A stretch of 64,000 bases of DNA. It comes from Actinoallomurus sp963850195. Its GTDB lineage: Bacteria; Actinomycetota; Actinomycetes; Streptosporangiales; Streptosporangiaceae. Below the pieces are notes generated by a model. That model worked only from the letters and a program-made list of their open reading frames with translations. It was not told where the DNA came from and made no database searches. Both the position numbers and the translations under genes were made by a program. Each line of letters starts with the position of its first letter. The first letter of the stretch is position 1. Below are positions 42,622-49,851 of the stretch, in pieces. The stretch spans positions 248,001 through 312,000 of the forward strand of contig CAWKKD010000004.1 of the NCBI GenBank assembly GCA_963850195.1, read 5' to 3'.

Positions 42622-44158
42622 GGCGCCGGACCTTGAGGGCGTTGTCCGTACGCGTGCCGGGCCGCCCGTCGGGGGTGGTCTGGGTCCGCTCGTGTTCTCC
42701 GCTGAGCAGCACCTCCCACTGCCCGGCCGGCAGCTCGAGGGACTCCAGGACCTCGTCCGTCGTGGGAAGGTGCAGGTCGGGAGCATGGTGGTGCGCCCAC
42801 GACGGGAACCCGGCGTGCCCGACGACGAGCAGCACGCCGCCCGGGGCGACGGCCGCGGCCGCGGTCCGCAGGATCCGCTCGCGGGGCATGTCGCGCTCGG
42901 AGTGGAAGAAGTGGGCGGAGACGAGGTCGAAGACCCCGTCCGGGAACGACTCCGCGAGGTCATGCTGCTGCCAGTCGATCCGGTCGTCGACTCCGGCCTC
43001 CGCAGCGTGCCGTTTCGCGCGCTCGAGGGCGACGCCGGAGATGTCGGTGGCGGTGACCCGCCAGCCGCGCCGCGCGAGCCAGACCGCGTCGGCGCCCTCG
43101 CCGCAGCCCAGGTCCAGGGCCCGGCCCGGCGCCAGGTCGGTGGCCTCCCGTACGAGGACGTCGTTGGGGTTGCCGCTCCAGATCCGCTCGCTCTGGCGGT
43201 AGCGGGCGTCCCAGTAGTCCTCGTGGGTTCCCCGGCGCGCTTCGACGGCCCGTCGGGTGTCCTCCTCGGCCAGGTCGGTGTTGATCGCCGCCGCGGCGCG
43301 TACGCCTCCGGCGGCGGCGCCGATGACGGTGTCGAAAAGGGCCGTGACGTTGCCCGCCACCCACACACCGGGCACCCGCGTCGCCCCGTGCGGGTCGGCG
43401 TCGATCCGGCTGCCGACCTCTTCCTCGACCGCCTCGAGCCCCAGGCCCTCGAGGAGACCGGTACGCGCGGTGAGGCGTGGAAGGACCGCCATGGCCTGGC
43501 AGGGGACGACCCGGCCGTCGGCCAGGTTCACGCCGATGAGCGGGTCACCGGTCAACCCGGTCACCTTCCCCTCCACCACGGCGATGCCGCGGGCGGCCAG
43601 CCGCTCGTGCTCCTCCTCACCGAGGGCGGGCGCGTCGTGCGCGAACAGTGTCACCCGGTCGCTCCACTGCCGCCACAGCAACGCCTGGTGAACCGCCATC
43701 GGCCCGGTGGCCAGGACGCCGATCGGCTGGTCGCGGACCTCCCAGCCATGGCAGTACGGGCAGTGCAGAACCGTACGGCCGAAGCGTTCGGCCAGCCCCG
43801 GGACCTCCGGCAGCTCGTCGACCAGGCCGGTCGTCACCAGCAACCGCCGCGCGGTGACGGCGGACCCGTCCGCGAGCACGACGCGAAAGTCCCCGTCGTC
43901 GCGGCGCTCGGCCGCCACGACCTCGCCGTCCACGATCTCGCCGCCGTAGCCGGTCACCTCCGCGCGGCCGGTGGCCAGCAGGGTTTCCGGTGAGACCCCC
44001 TCACGCCCCAGGTACGTGTGGACGTGCTGCGCGGGGGCGTTGCGCGGCCGGCCGGAATCGACCACCAGCACCGAGCGGCGCGCCCGCGCCAGGGTCAGTG
44101 CGCCGCTCAGCCCCGCCGCTCCGCCGCCGATGATCACAATGTCGAGATGTTCGGTCAT
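42599..44158 (-). CDS. Thioredoxin-reductase-like / SAM methyltransferase fusion
   Basis: A 519-residue fusion. Residues 1-300 form a thioredoxin-reductase-like flavoprotein with FAD motif GGGAAGLSGA (11-20), redox pair CPYC (Cys133, Cys136) and the C-terminal FAD motif VWVAGNVT. Residues 310-519 form a class I methyltransferase with ALDLGCGEGADAVWLA and TATDIS. The reductase half lacks a clear second Rossmann GxGxxA for NADPH, resembling dithiol-oxidase-type members. GGAGG six bases before the ATG at 44158 fixes the start. It diverges from an XRE-cupin regulator. The joint chemistry, perhaps thiol oxidation with S-methylation, is inference. Confidence 0.92.
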   Translation of the reverse strand: MTEHLDIVIIGGGAAGLSGALTLARARRSVLVVDSGRPRNAPAQHVHTYLGREGVSPETLLATGRAEVTGYGGEIVDGEVVAAERRDDGDFRVVLADGSAVTARRLLVTTGLVDELPEVPGLAERFGRTVLHCPYCHGWEVRDQPIGVLATGPMAVHQALLWRQWSDRVTLFAHDAPALGEEEHERLAARGIAVVEGKVTGLTGDPLIGVNLADGRVVPCQAMAVLPRLTARTGLLEGLGLEAVEEEVGSRIDADPHGATRVPGVWVAGNVTALFDTVIGAAAGGVRAAAAINTDLAEEDTRRAVEARRGTHEDYWDARYRQSERIWSGNPNDVLVREATDLAPGRALDLGCGEGADAVWLARRGWRVTATDISGVALERAKRHAAEAGVDDRIDWQQHDLAESFPDGVFDLVSAHFFHSERDMPRERILRTAAAAVAPGGVLLVVGHAGFPSWAHHHAPDLHLPTTDEVLESLELPAGQWEVLLSGEHERTQTTPDGRPGTRTDNALKVRRLSAPPSR

Positions 44159-44202
44159 GTGAGTACCTCCGTTCATCGGAGATGGTGCGTCCGCGCTCGA
44201 CC

Positions 44203-44234
44203 ATTTGACAAACATCGTTGCCGAGATGGCAAAT
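44203..44234. promoter_or_regulatory. Candidate operator/promoter between fusion gene and XRE-cupin gene
   Basis: ATTTGACA and TGGCAAAT form an inverted repeat (7 of 8 positions) with a 16-bp spacer. The left arm contains TTGACA, a consensus -35 box reading toward the XRE gene, whose ATG at 44241 is so close that the transcript may be leaderless or short-leadered. Confidence 0.45.
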
Positions 44235-44240
44235 AGGTGC

Positions 44241-44831
44241 ATGGCAGACAGCGACCTCACGACCGTCCTGACCTCCGTGGGTCCGCGCCTGCGGGCACTG
44301 CGCCAAAAACGCGGCATCACGCTGGCCGGGCTCAGCGAGACCACCGGGATCTCCCTCAGCACCCTGTCGCGCCTGGAGTCCGGGCAGCGCAAACCCACCC
44401 TCGAACTGCTGCTCCCGCTGGCGCGCTTCCACCGGGTACCCCTGGACGAGCTGGTCGGCGCGCCACCGACGGGCGACCCGCGGATCCACGTCCGCCCGTT
44501 CACCCGCGGCGGCATGACCTTCGTACCGCTGACGCGCAAGCTCGACGGCCTGGCGGCGTACAAGCAGGTCATCCCGGCCGGGCACGGCGGCGTGGGGGAG
44601 CCGGAGCAGCGCGTGCACGAGGGCTACGAGTGGCTCTACGTCCTGTCCGGCCGGCTGCGGCTGGTCCTGGGCGAGCACGACCTGGTCCTCACCGCCGGCG
44701 AGGCCGCGGAGTTCGACACCCGCGTCCCGCACGCGTTCACCAACGCGGGCCCGGAGCCGGTCGAGATCCTCAGCCTGTTCGGACGGCAGGGCGAGCGGAT
44801 GCACGTACGCGCCCGGCCGTCGAAATCCTGA
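44241..44831 (+). CDS. XRE-family regulator with cupin sensor domain
   Basis: A 196-residue regulator. The N-terminal helix-turn-helix (about residues 13-70) reads LRQKRGITLAGLSETTG with LSTLSRLESGQRKPTLE. The C-terminal cupin domain (about residues 110-180) contains HEGYEWLYVLSGRLRLVLG and VPHAFTNAGPEPVEIL. This two-domain class senses small molecules. The ATG at 44241 is chosen with AGGTG upstream; an in-frame ATG at 44226 exists. It diverges from the reductase-methyltransferase fusion and probably represses it, and remnants of two lost genes follow. Confidence 0.92.
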   Translation: MADSDLTTVLTSVGPRLRALRQKRGITLAGLSETTGISLSTLSRLESGQRKPTLELLLPLARFHRVPLDELVGAPPTGDPRIHVRPFTRGGMTFVPLTRKLDGLAAYKQVIPAGHGGVGEPEQRVHEGYEWLYVLSGRLRLVLGEHDLVLTAGEAAEFDTRVPHAFTNAGPEPVEILSLFGRQGERMHVRARPSKS

Positions 44832-44941
44832 TCAGGACCCGTCGGTCATGCGCAGGAGCATGGTGTCGAGCGTCCGCTGCGTCGCCTGGAGCCGGGTGAT
44901 CGTCTTGGTGATGAGGCCGCGTTCGCGCTCGAGGTTGCTGA
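44832..44941 (-). pseudogene. C-terminal remnant of a MerR-family regulator
   Basis: The last 36 or so codons of a MerR-like protein are preserved: LERERGLITKTITRLQATQR then TLDTMLLRMTDGS and a TGA stop. This is the dimerisation helix end. The helix-turn-helix part, which should lie to the right, is absent, because the sequence breaks at about 44941 where an SDR remnant begins on the other strand. Confidence 0.65.
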
Positions 44942-45049
44942 GTCGACCCCGAAGACATCGCCGAGCACTACTGGCGGCTGCACACCCAGTCGCGCGACGC
45001 GTGGAAATGCGAGATCGTCCACGAATCCTGTGCTGAGATCGGTGCGTGA
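44942..45049 (+). pseudogene. C-terminal remnant of a short-chain dehydrogenase
   Basis: About 35 codons (DPEDIAEHYWRLHTQ then SRDAWKCEIVHES) match the extreme C-terminus typical of a group of actinobacterial SDR oxidoreductases. The cofactor-binding and catalytic parts, which should lie to the left, are missing. The frame ends at a TGA that overlaps the GTG start of the methyltransferase gene. Confidence 0.62.
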
Positions 45050-45717
45050 GACAGCGCTACGACGAATACGCCGACTGGTACGACGCCTACGTGACCAGCG
45101 GGGTGGGGCTGCCGTTCGCCCGCGCGGCGGATCGCCTGCTGGCCCGGCTGCTCGGCGACGGCCACGGCCGCCTCTGCCTCGACCTCGGCTGCGGCGGTGG
45201 CGCGCACCTCCCCGTACTGACCGGCCTGGGCTGGCGGGCGATCGGCGTCGACGTCTCCGCCCGGCAGGTCGAGCTCTTCCGCCGTACGGGCGGTGCCGCG
45301 ATGGTCGCCGGCGCCGCCCGCCTCCCCCTCGCCGACGGGTCCGTCGACGCCGTCGCCACGATCATGACGACCACCGACTTCGACGAACTGCCGCCGGTGT
45401 TCGCCGAGGCCCATCGGGTCCTCCGGCCGGGCGGCCGCCTCGTGGTCGTCGCCGCGCATCCCTGCTTCGGCGGCGTCTTCGTCGAACGCGACGGCCAGGG
45501 CTCCTGCGTCGTGCACCCCGGATACCGCCGCCACGAGCGCGTCGAAGAACACCCGCTGCTCGGCGACGGAATCCGCTCCCGCGTCGGCGTGGTCAACGTC
45601 CCGCTGCCCGTACTGCTGAACGCCCTGACCGGCGCCGGTCTCGCCCTGCGCGAGACCGCCGAGGACGACGGCGACCAGCCGGTGCCGGAGCTGTTCGCCC
45701 TGGCCGCGACCCGGTAG
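45046..45717 (+). CDS. Class I SAM-dependent methyltransferase
   Basis: A 223-residue methyltransferase. Motif I is CLDLGCGGGAH at about residues 44-54, the acidic end of strand 2 is in IGVDVSARQVEL, and the post-motif HRVLRPGGRLVVVAAHPCF is typical of the UbiE/Methyltransf_11 group. The GTG at 45046 overlaps the stop of the SDR remnant, which means the gene once followed a full SDR gene in an operon and may now lack its original promoter. Substrate unknown. Confidence 0.9.
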   Translation: MRQRYDEYADWYDAYVTSGVGLPFARAADRLLARLLGDGHGRLCLDLGCGGGAHLPVLTGLGWRAIGVDVSARQVELFRRTGGAAMVAGAARLPLADGSVDAVATIMTTTDFDELPPVFAEAHRVLRPGGRLVVVAAHPCFGGVFVERDGQGSCVVHPGYRRHERVEEHPLLGDGIRSRVGVVNVPLPVLLNALTGAGLALRETAEDDGDQPVPELFALAATR

Positions 45718-45722
45718 ACCCG

Positions 45723-46925
45723 TCACACGTCCCAGGTGACCGGGAGGCTCTTCACCCCGTAGATGTCCGCGGTCTCCGGGCGCAGCGCGACCTCCTCGGC
45801 CGGTACGGCCAGGCGCAGCGTCGGGAAGCGCTTGAGCAGCGCGACGAACGCGACCCGCATCTCGACGCGGGCGAGCTGCTGACCCAGGCACTGGTGGATG
45901 CCGTGGCCGAAGGCCAGGTGCCCGCCGCCATGCCTCTCGAGGTCGAGCACCTGGGGATCGACGAAGCGCTCGGGGTCACGGTTGGCGGTATGGTACGACA
46001 GGATGACCGTCGTACCGGCCTTGATGGTCCGGCCGCCCAGCTCGACGTCCTCCAGCGCCGTCCTCATGAAGGTCTTGGCGACGCTCAGATACCGCAGTAG
46101 CTCTTCCACGGCCCGGTCGACGAGCGTGGGGTCGGCGCGCAGCGCGGCGAGCTGCGCCGGGTTGCGCAGCAGCGCGAAGGTGCCCAGCGCCAGCATGTTC
46201 GCGGTGGTGTCGAGCCCGGCCGCCAGCAGGATCAGGCTCATCCCCTTGAGTTCCTCGTCGGTCAGATCGCCGTCGGTGAGGTCGCTGAGCACGTCGTCGG
46301 TGGGGTTCGCGCGCTTGGCGGCCACCAGCTCCGCGAGGTACTGCTGGGTCGCGGTGTAGGCCGCGATCAGGTCCTCGTCACTCGACTCCCCGCTGAGGAA
46401 CGCGTCGATGTTCTCCTGGAAGGAGCCCCGGTCCTCGTACGGCACGCCCAGCAGCTCACAGATCACGATGGCCGGGATGGGCTTGGCGAACGCGGTCACC
46501 AGGTCCGCCGTCGGCCCGGCCTTCTCCATCGCGTCCAGCCGCTCGGCGGTGATCTGTTCGATGCGCTCGGTGAGCAGCCGCATCCGCCGTACGGTGAACT
46601 TCCCCACCAGCGGTTTCCGATAGCGCCCGTGCTCCGGCTCGTCCATGAGGAGGAACTCCCCGGGCGGCACCGGAGGGATCTCCATGCCGGTCATGTCGAT
46701 GGTCGGGTGGCGCATGAGCTCCTTGCGGGAGCTGAACCGTGAGTCGGCCAGGACCGCCCTGACCAGGTCGTACCCGGTGATCAGCCAGCCGGGATGTCCG
46801 CCGGGGAAGTGGTAGCGGCTGATGGGGCCATGCCGGCGGGCCTCGGTCAGCTCCGCCGGAGGGTCGAAGGGGCAGCCGCGCTGACGCGCCGTCGGCAGCG
46901 TAGTGACGGTGTGGAGGTCGCCCAT
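45723..46925 (-). CDS. Cytochrome P450
   Basis: A 400-residue bacterial class I P450. The oxygen-activation I-helix motif is LLAAGLDTTANM, ExxR is in EELLRY, and the heme loop FGHGIHQCLGQQLAR has the cysteine ligand at about residue 346. The overall sequence resembles the CYP105/CYP107 type of monooxygenases used on xenobiotics and natural products. No ferredoxin or reductase gene is adjacent. It diverges from a MarR-like regulator over about 185 bp, its probable controller. Substrate unknown. Confidence 0.95.
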   Translation of the reverse strand: MGDLHTVTTLPTARQRGCPFDPPAELTEARRHGPISRYHFPGGHPGWLITGYDLVRAVLADSRFSSRKELMRHPTIDMTGMEIPPVPPGEFLLMDEPEHGRYRKPLVGKFTVRRMRLLTERIEQITAERLDAMEKAGPTADLVTAFAKPIPAIVICELLGVPYEDRGSFQENIDAFLSGESSDEDLIAAYTATQQYLAELVAAKRANPTDDVLSDLTDGDLTDEELKGMSLILLAAGLDTTANMLALGTFALLRNPAQLAALRADPTLVDRAVEELLRYLSVAKTFMRTALEDVELGGRTIKAGTTVILSYHTANRDPERFVDPQVLDLERHGGGHLAFGHGIHQCLGQQLARVEMRVAFVALLKRFPTLRLAVPAEEVALRPETADIYGVKSLPVTWDV

Positions 46926-47063
46926 GGCCAGTCCTCGTTTTGCGATAGTACGTGTTTTGGGATCCCTCGAAAGCTACGTTGCAATCAGGGTTGGCGTCAA
47001 TTGAGCTTTTGGTGTTTGCCCAGATGAGAGGCGGTAAATTGATGCAATGACGGCTGGAGTCGA

Positions 47064-47079
47064 ATGCACCGATGCATTG
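47064..47079. promoter_or_regulatory. Palindrome in the P450/regulator intergenic region
   Basis: AATGCA and TGCATT form a perfect inverted repeat around CCGA, 33 bp before the MarR-like start. Related TTGCAAT or GCAATG copies occur near 46979, 47045 and 47078, so several related sites may be present in this AT-rich gap. Confidence 0.45.
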
Positions 47080-47111
47080 CAATGGGTGGCGGCGAAGGCA
47101 ATACTGCCGGC

Positions 47112-47786
47112 ATGCCAGGAGGACGGTTGACCCAGCAGGACCGCCAGCGCATCGCGGCCGGACTCGCCGACGGGCTCTCCTACGCCGAGATCGCCAGGCG
47201 GCTCGACCGGCCGACCTCGACGATCAGCCGGGAGGTCGGACGCAACGGTGGCCCCGGCGACTACCGGCCCCAGCAGGCGCACCACGCGACGAGCCAGCGG
47301 GCACGCCGTGGCATACCGGCACCCCCACGCGAGGCCGGACCGCAGGGCGACGCGATGGAGGAGGAGATCGTCGAGATGGCGGTCAGGACGGGGCTGCCGA
47401 GGATGACCGCGCGCGTACACCTCGACCTGTTGCTGTCCGAGGACGGCAGGCGCACCGCGGCCGAGCTGACCCGGAGGCTGAACGTCAGCCCGGCCTCCGT
47501 CTCCGTGTCCGTGAACTACCTGGTCCAGCACGGATACGTCCGGCGCGAGCGCGATCCGCAGCGGCGTCGCGACGTCTACGTGGTCGACGACGACGCCTGG
47601 TACCACTCGATCGTGGTCAGCTCGCAGCAGACCCTCGAGGCCGCGCAGGCCGCGATGGCGGCGGCGGAGACGTTCGGTCTCGACAAGCCCGTGGGGCAAC
47701 GGATGGCCAGGGGAGGGGCGTTCCTGGAACGGGTCAGCCTGGACCTCCTGGAGTCCGCCGACCGCTGGCGCACCCTCCTGTCGTGA
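47112..47786 (+). CDS. Regulator fusing an IS30-like HTH to a GbsR/MarR-type domain
   Basis: A 224-residue protein with two DNA-binding modules. Residues 1-60 form an HTH_38 helix-turn-helix as in IS30 transposases (LTQQDRQRIAAGLADGLSYA, then EIARRLDRPTSTISREV). Residues 80-224 form a MarR/GbsR-type winged helix (TAAELTRRLNVSPASVSVSV, then YLVQHGYVRRERDP). No transposase catalytic domain is present, so this is a regulator rather than a mobile gene. It diverges from the P450 gene and probably controls it. The ATG at 47112 starts the conserved part. Confidence 0.88.
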   Translation: MPGGRLTQQDRQRIAAGLADGLSYAEIARRLDRPTSTISREVGRNGGPGDYRPQQAHHATSQRARRGIPAPPREAGPQGDAMEEEIVEMAVRTGLPRMTARVHLDLLLSEDGRRTAAELTRRLNVSPASVSVSVNYLVQHGYVRRERDPQRRRDVYVVDDDAWYHSIVVSSQQTLEAAQAAMAAAETFGLDKPVGQRMARGGAFLERVSLDLLESADRWRTLLS

Positions 47787-47792
47787 TGGGTC

Positions 47793-48341
47793 TCACCTGT
47801 GAGAACCACACCACCAGCGGCGCGACGCCAGCGCGGCCAGCCCGGCGCCGGCGGTGTTGAGCAGTACATCGTCCACAGAGGACACCCGGTCCAGCCGCAG
47901 GACGTACTGCGCGGTCTCGACCAGGACCGAGCAGCCCGCCGCGAGCGCCAGGATCCGCCGTGCCGACGCCAGCGACGCGAACCGCATCGGGCCGAAGAAC
48001 CCCAGCGCCGCGAACACCAGCAGGTTGCCGACGACCTGGCCCGTCGCCGTCGCCGGATCGCCTGCGAGGATCGTGAGCAGGTCCCGCAGCGGTACCAGGC
48101 TCACCCGAGCGGGGGCGACGCCGGCCCGGCTGCCCGGCAACATGATCATCCACACCCACGGCGCCGTCCCGTAGACGATGCCGACCTCGGCCAGCGACAT
48201 CCGCCACGCCGGCGTGGTGCTGGTGACCCTCCGACGGTGCGCCAGAGCCCACACCGCCAGCGCGGCCAACGGCAGTGCGGCCCCCGTGATGAGCACCACG
48301 CCGGTGAACGTACCGATCCAGCCGTGCCATCCCTTGAGCAC
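47793..48341 (-). CDS. VanZ-like membrane protein
   Basis: A 182-residue membrane protein with about five hydrophobic segments and VanZ-family motifs: VGNLLVFAALGFFGPMRF, then AAGCSVLVETAQYVLRLD and SSVDDVLLNTAGAGLAAL. The glutamate in VETAQ and the SSVDDVLLNT signature are hallmarks. VanZ-like proteins can confer low-level glycopeptide or lipoglycopeptide resistance, but most are uncharacterised. It is convergent with the MarR-like gene across 6 bp and follows the serine-hydrolase-like gene by 21 bp on the same strand. Confidence 0.9.
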   Translation of the reverse strand: MLKGWHGWIGTFTGVVLITGAALPLAALAVWALAHRRRVTSTTPAWRMSLAEVGIVYGTAPWVWMIMLPGSRAGVAPARVSLVPLRDLLTILAGDPATATGQVVGNLLVFAALGFFGPMRFASLASARRILALAAGCSVLVETAQYVLRLDRVSSVDDVLLNTAGAGLAALASRRWWCGSHR

Positions 48342-48362
48342 GCCGCCTCGCTTCTCTTCGTG

Positions 48363-49607
48363 TCAGCGCCGGCCGGTGACGGCCTGGTTCTCCTGCTGGC
48401 CGATCTGCTGTATCGCCACGTCGTCGTAGTTGCTGAGTACGACGCCGACCCAGCCGGTGTCCGGGTAGATGTTCCAGTTGGTGGTGCTGCCGCCGGTGCC
48501 GCCGCCGCGCCCGGTCACCCACTGGCCGTTGATGATCTGGACCGGCATCGTGTACGCCTCGAACGACGGGTGGGCAGGTGCGACACCGCCGCCCCCGCCC
48601 GTCCTGTGGGGGATCTTCGCCCCGGTCAACAGGTCGGCGAAGGGCGGGTCCAGCACCGTGCCGTCGTGCAGCGCGTGCGCGAACCGGACCAGGTCCGGCG
48701 CGGTGGCGAAGCCGTCGTCCGCGGCGTAGCCGATGAAGCTGCGGCCCGGGTTCTTGCCTGGTATTTGCGGGTCAGGACTGCCCTTGTCCAGGTTGCGGAC
48801 GGCGTCCACCCGGCTGCCGTCGGGCTGCAGCATGTACGAGTGCGCGATGTGCTCGTCGGTGAGCCACTGCGGCCTGGTGTAGAACGCCGAGCCGCTCATC
48901 CCGCAGCGCCTGAAGATGTGCTCGTGCGCGTAGTCCCAGTACGTCGTGCCGGTCACGGCCTCCACGATCTGCGCGGCGATGGCGAGGCCGGTGCCGGTGC
49001 CGGCGGTGTGTCCCTGGGAGCCCGCGCCTGGGGCGGCCACCAGCTTCGCCTGCCGGGTCCACTGCCGGTAGAACTCGTGCACCTCATCCCGGCTGTTGAA
49101 GATGCGTTGCAGGTCCATCTCCGCGTTGCTCAGCCCGGAGGTGCTGGTGAGCAGGTGGTGGATGGTCACCTGCTCGGCGATCTCCGTGGCGAAGCCCTTC
49201 AGGTGGGTGCCCACCGTGTCCGCCAGCGTCACCCTGCCCTGCTGCACCAACTGCAGGACGGCCACCGAGCAGAACGGCTGGATCCCCGAAGAGAGGTTGA
49301 CCGCGACGCCCTCGTGGTTGCGGATCCCCTTCTCCCTGTCGGCCATGCCGTAGCTGCGGGACAGCACCGTCCGGCCCTTGTGCGACAACAGCACCACACC
49401 GGAGAACTTGTCCTCGGCGGCCAGCTTCGCCACGTACCGGTCGTAGGCCCCGCCGGGCCGGGTGTCCGGCGGGATGTCGAAGTCGGCTGGTGCCGGGTCG
49501 GCGTGGCCGGGGCGGGCGCCCACCGGCTGCGCGCCGGCCGCCAACCCGCCCCACCCGAGCAGCCGCCGCCGGTCGACACCACGTACGGAATACGAGCCCA
49601 TGATCAC
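48363..49607 (-). CDS. Beta-lactamase/serine-hydrolase-fold protein with degenerate active site
   Basis: A 414-residue exported protein of the class C beta-lactamase-like fold. The N-terminus has a Tat-like signal (DRRRLLGWGGLAAGA). The fold is recognisable (KFSGVVLLSHKGRTVLSRSY, then TIHHLLTSTSGLS), but all three catalytic motifs are altered. The S-x-x-K position reads SGIQ, the Y-x-N position reads GTG, and the H-x-G position reads GRGG. It may be a binding protein rather than an enzyme. The GTG at 49607 (AGGAG six bases upstream) or the ATG at 49601 is the start. It may be cotranscribed with the VanZ-like gene. Confidence 0.85.
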   Translation of the reverse strand: MIMGSYSVRGVDRRRLLGWGGLAAGAQPVGARPGHADPAPADFDIPPDTRPGGAYDRYVAKLAAEDKFSGVVLLSHKGRTVLSRSYGMADREKGIRNHEGVAVNLSSGIQPFCSVAVLQLVQQGRVTLADTVGTHLKGFATEIAEQVTIHHLLTSTSGLSNAEMDLQRIFNSRDEVHEFYRQWTRQAKLVAAPGAGSQGHTAGTGTGLAIAAQIVEAVTGTTYWDYAHEHIFRRCGMSGSAFYTRPQWLTDEHIAHSYMLQPDGSRVDAVRNLDKGSPDPQIPGKNPGRSFIGYAADDGFATAPDLVRFAHALHDGTVLDPPFADLLTGAKIPHRTGGGGGVAPAHPSFEAYTMPVQIINGQWVTGRGGGTGGSTTNWNIYPDTGWVGVVLSNYDDVAIQQIGQQENQAVTGRR

Positions 49608-49851
49608 CGTCCTCTCCTGATCGACGAACCGACCGTCGTTGTGGTCCGTGCCTCCACTGAAGACGGAAGACCGTTGCGGTGGCGTATGCGATTTTCGATA
49701 CGCCCGCGATACCGGCCTCGGCGCGAGCCGGACTCAGCGGGTGACAAGAAGGAATCCGTTGATCACCTCCGGTTTCTGCCCCAAAATGGTTTGCCGCCAG
49801 ATGGCGCCCGCTGGGATGCTCCGCCGAGCAGGAACAGGGGAGGAAACCGCC

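Noticed and set aside
47112..47300. IS30 transposase
   Set aside because: Only the HTH_38 module is present; the integrase catalytic domain and terminal repeats are absent, and the protein continues into a MarR-like domain.
41680..47786. P450, methyltransferases, reductase fusion and hydrolase as a biosynthetic gene cluster
   Set aside because: The genes are on opposite strands with separate regulators, and no scaffold-forming enzyme (PKS, NRPS, terpene synthase or RiPP precursor) is present.
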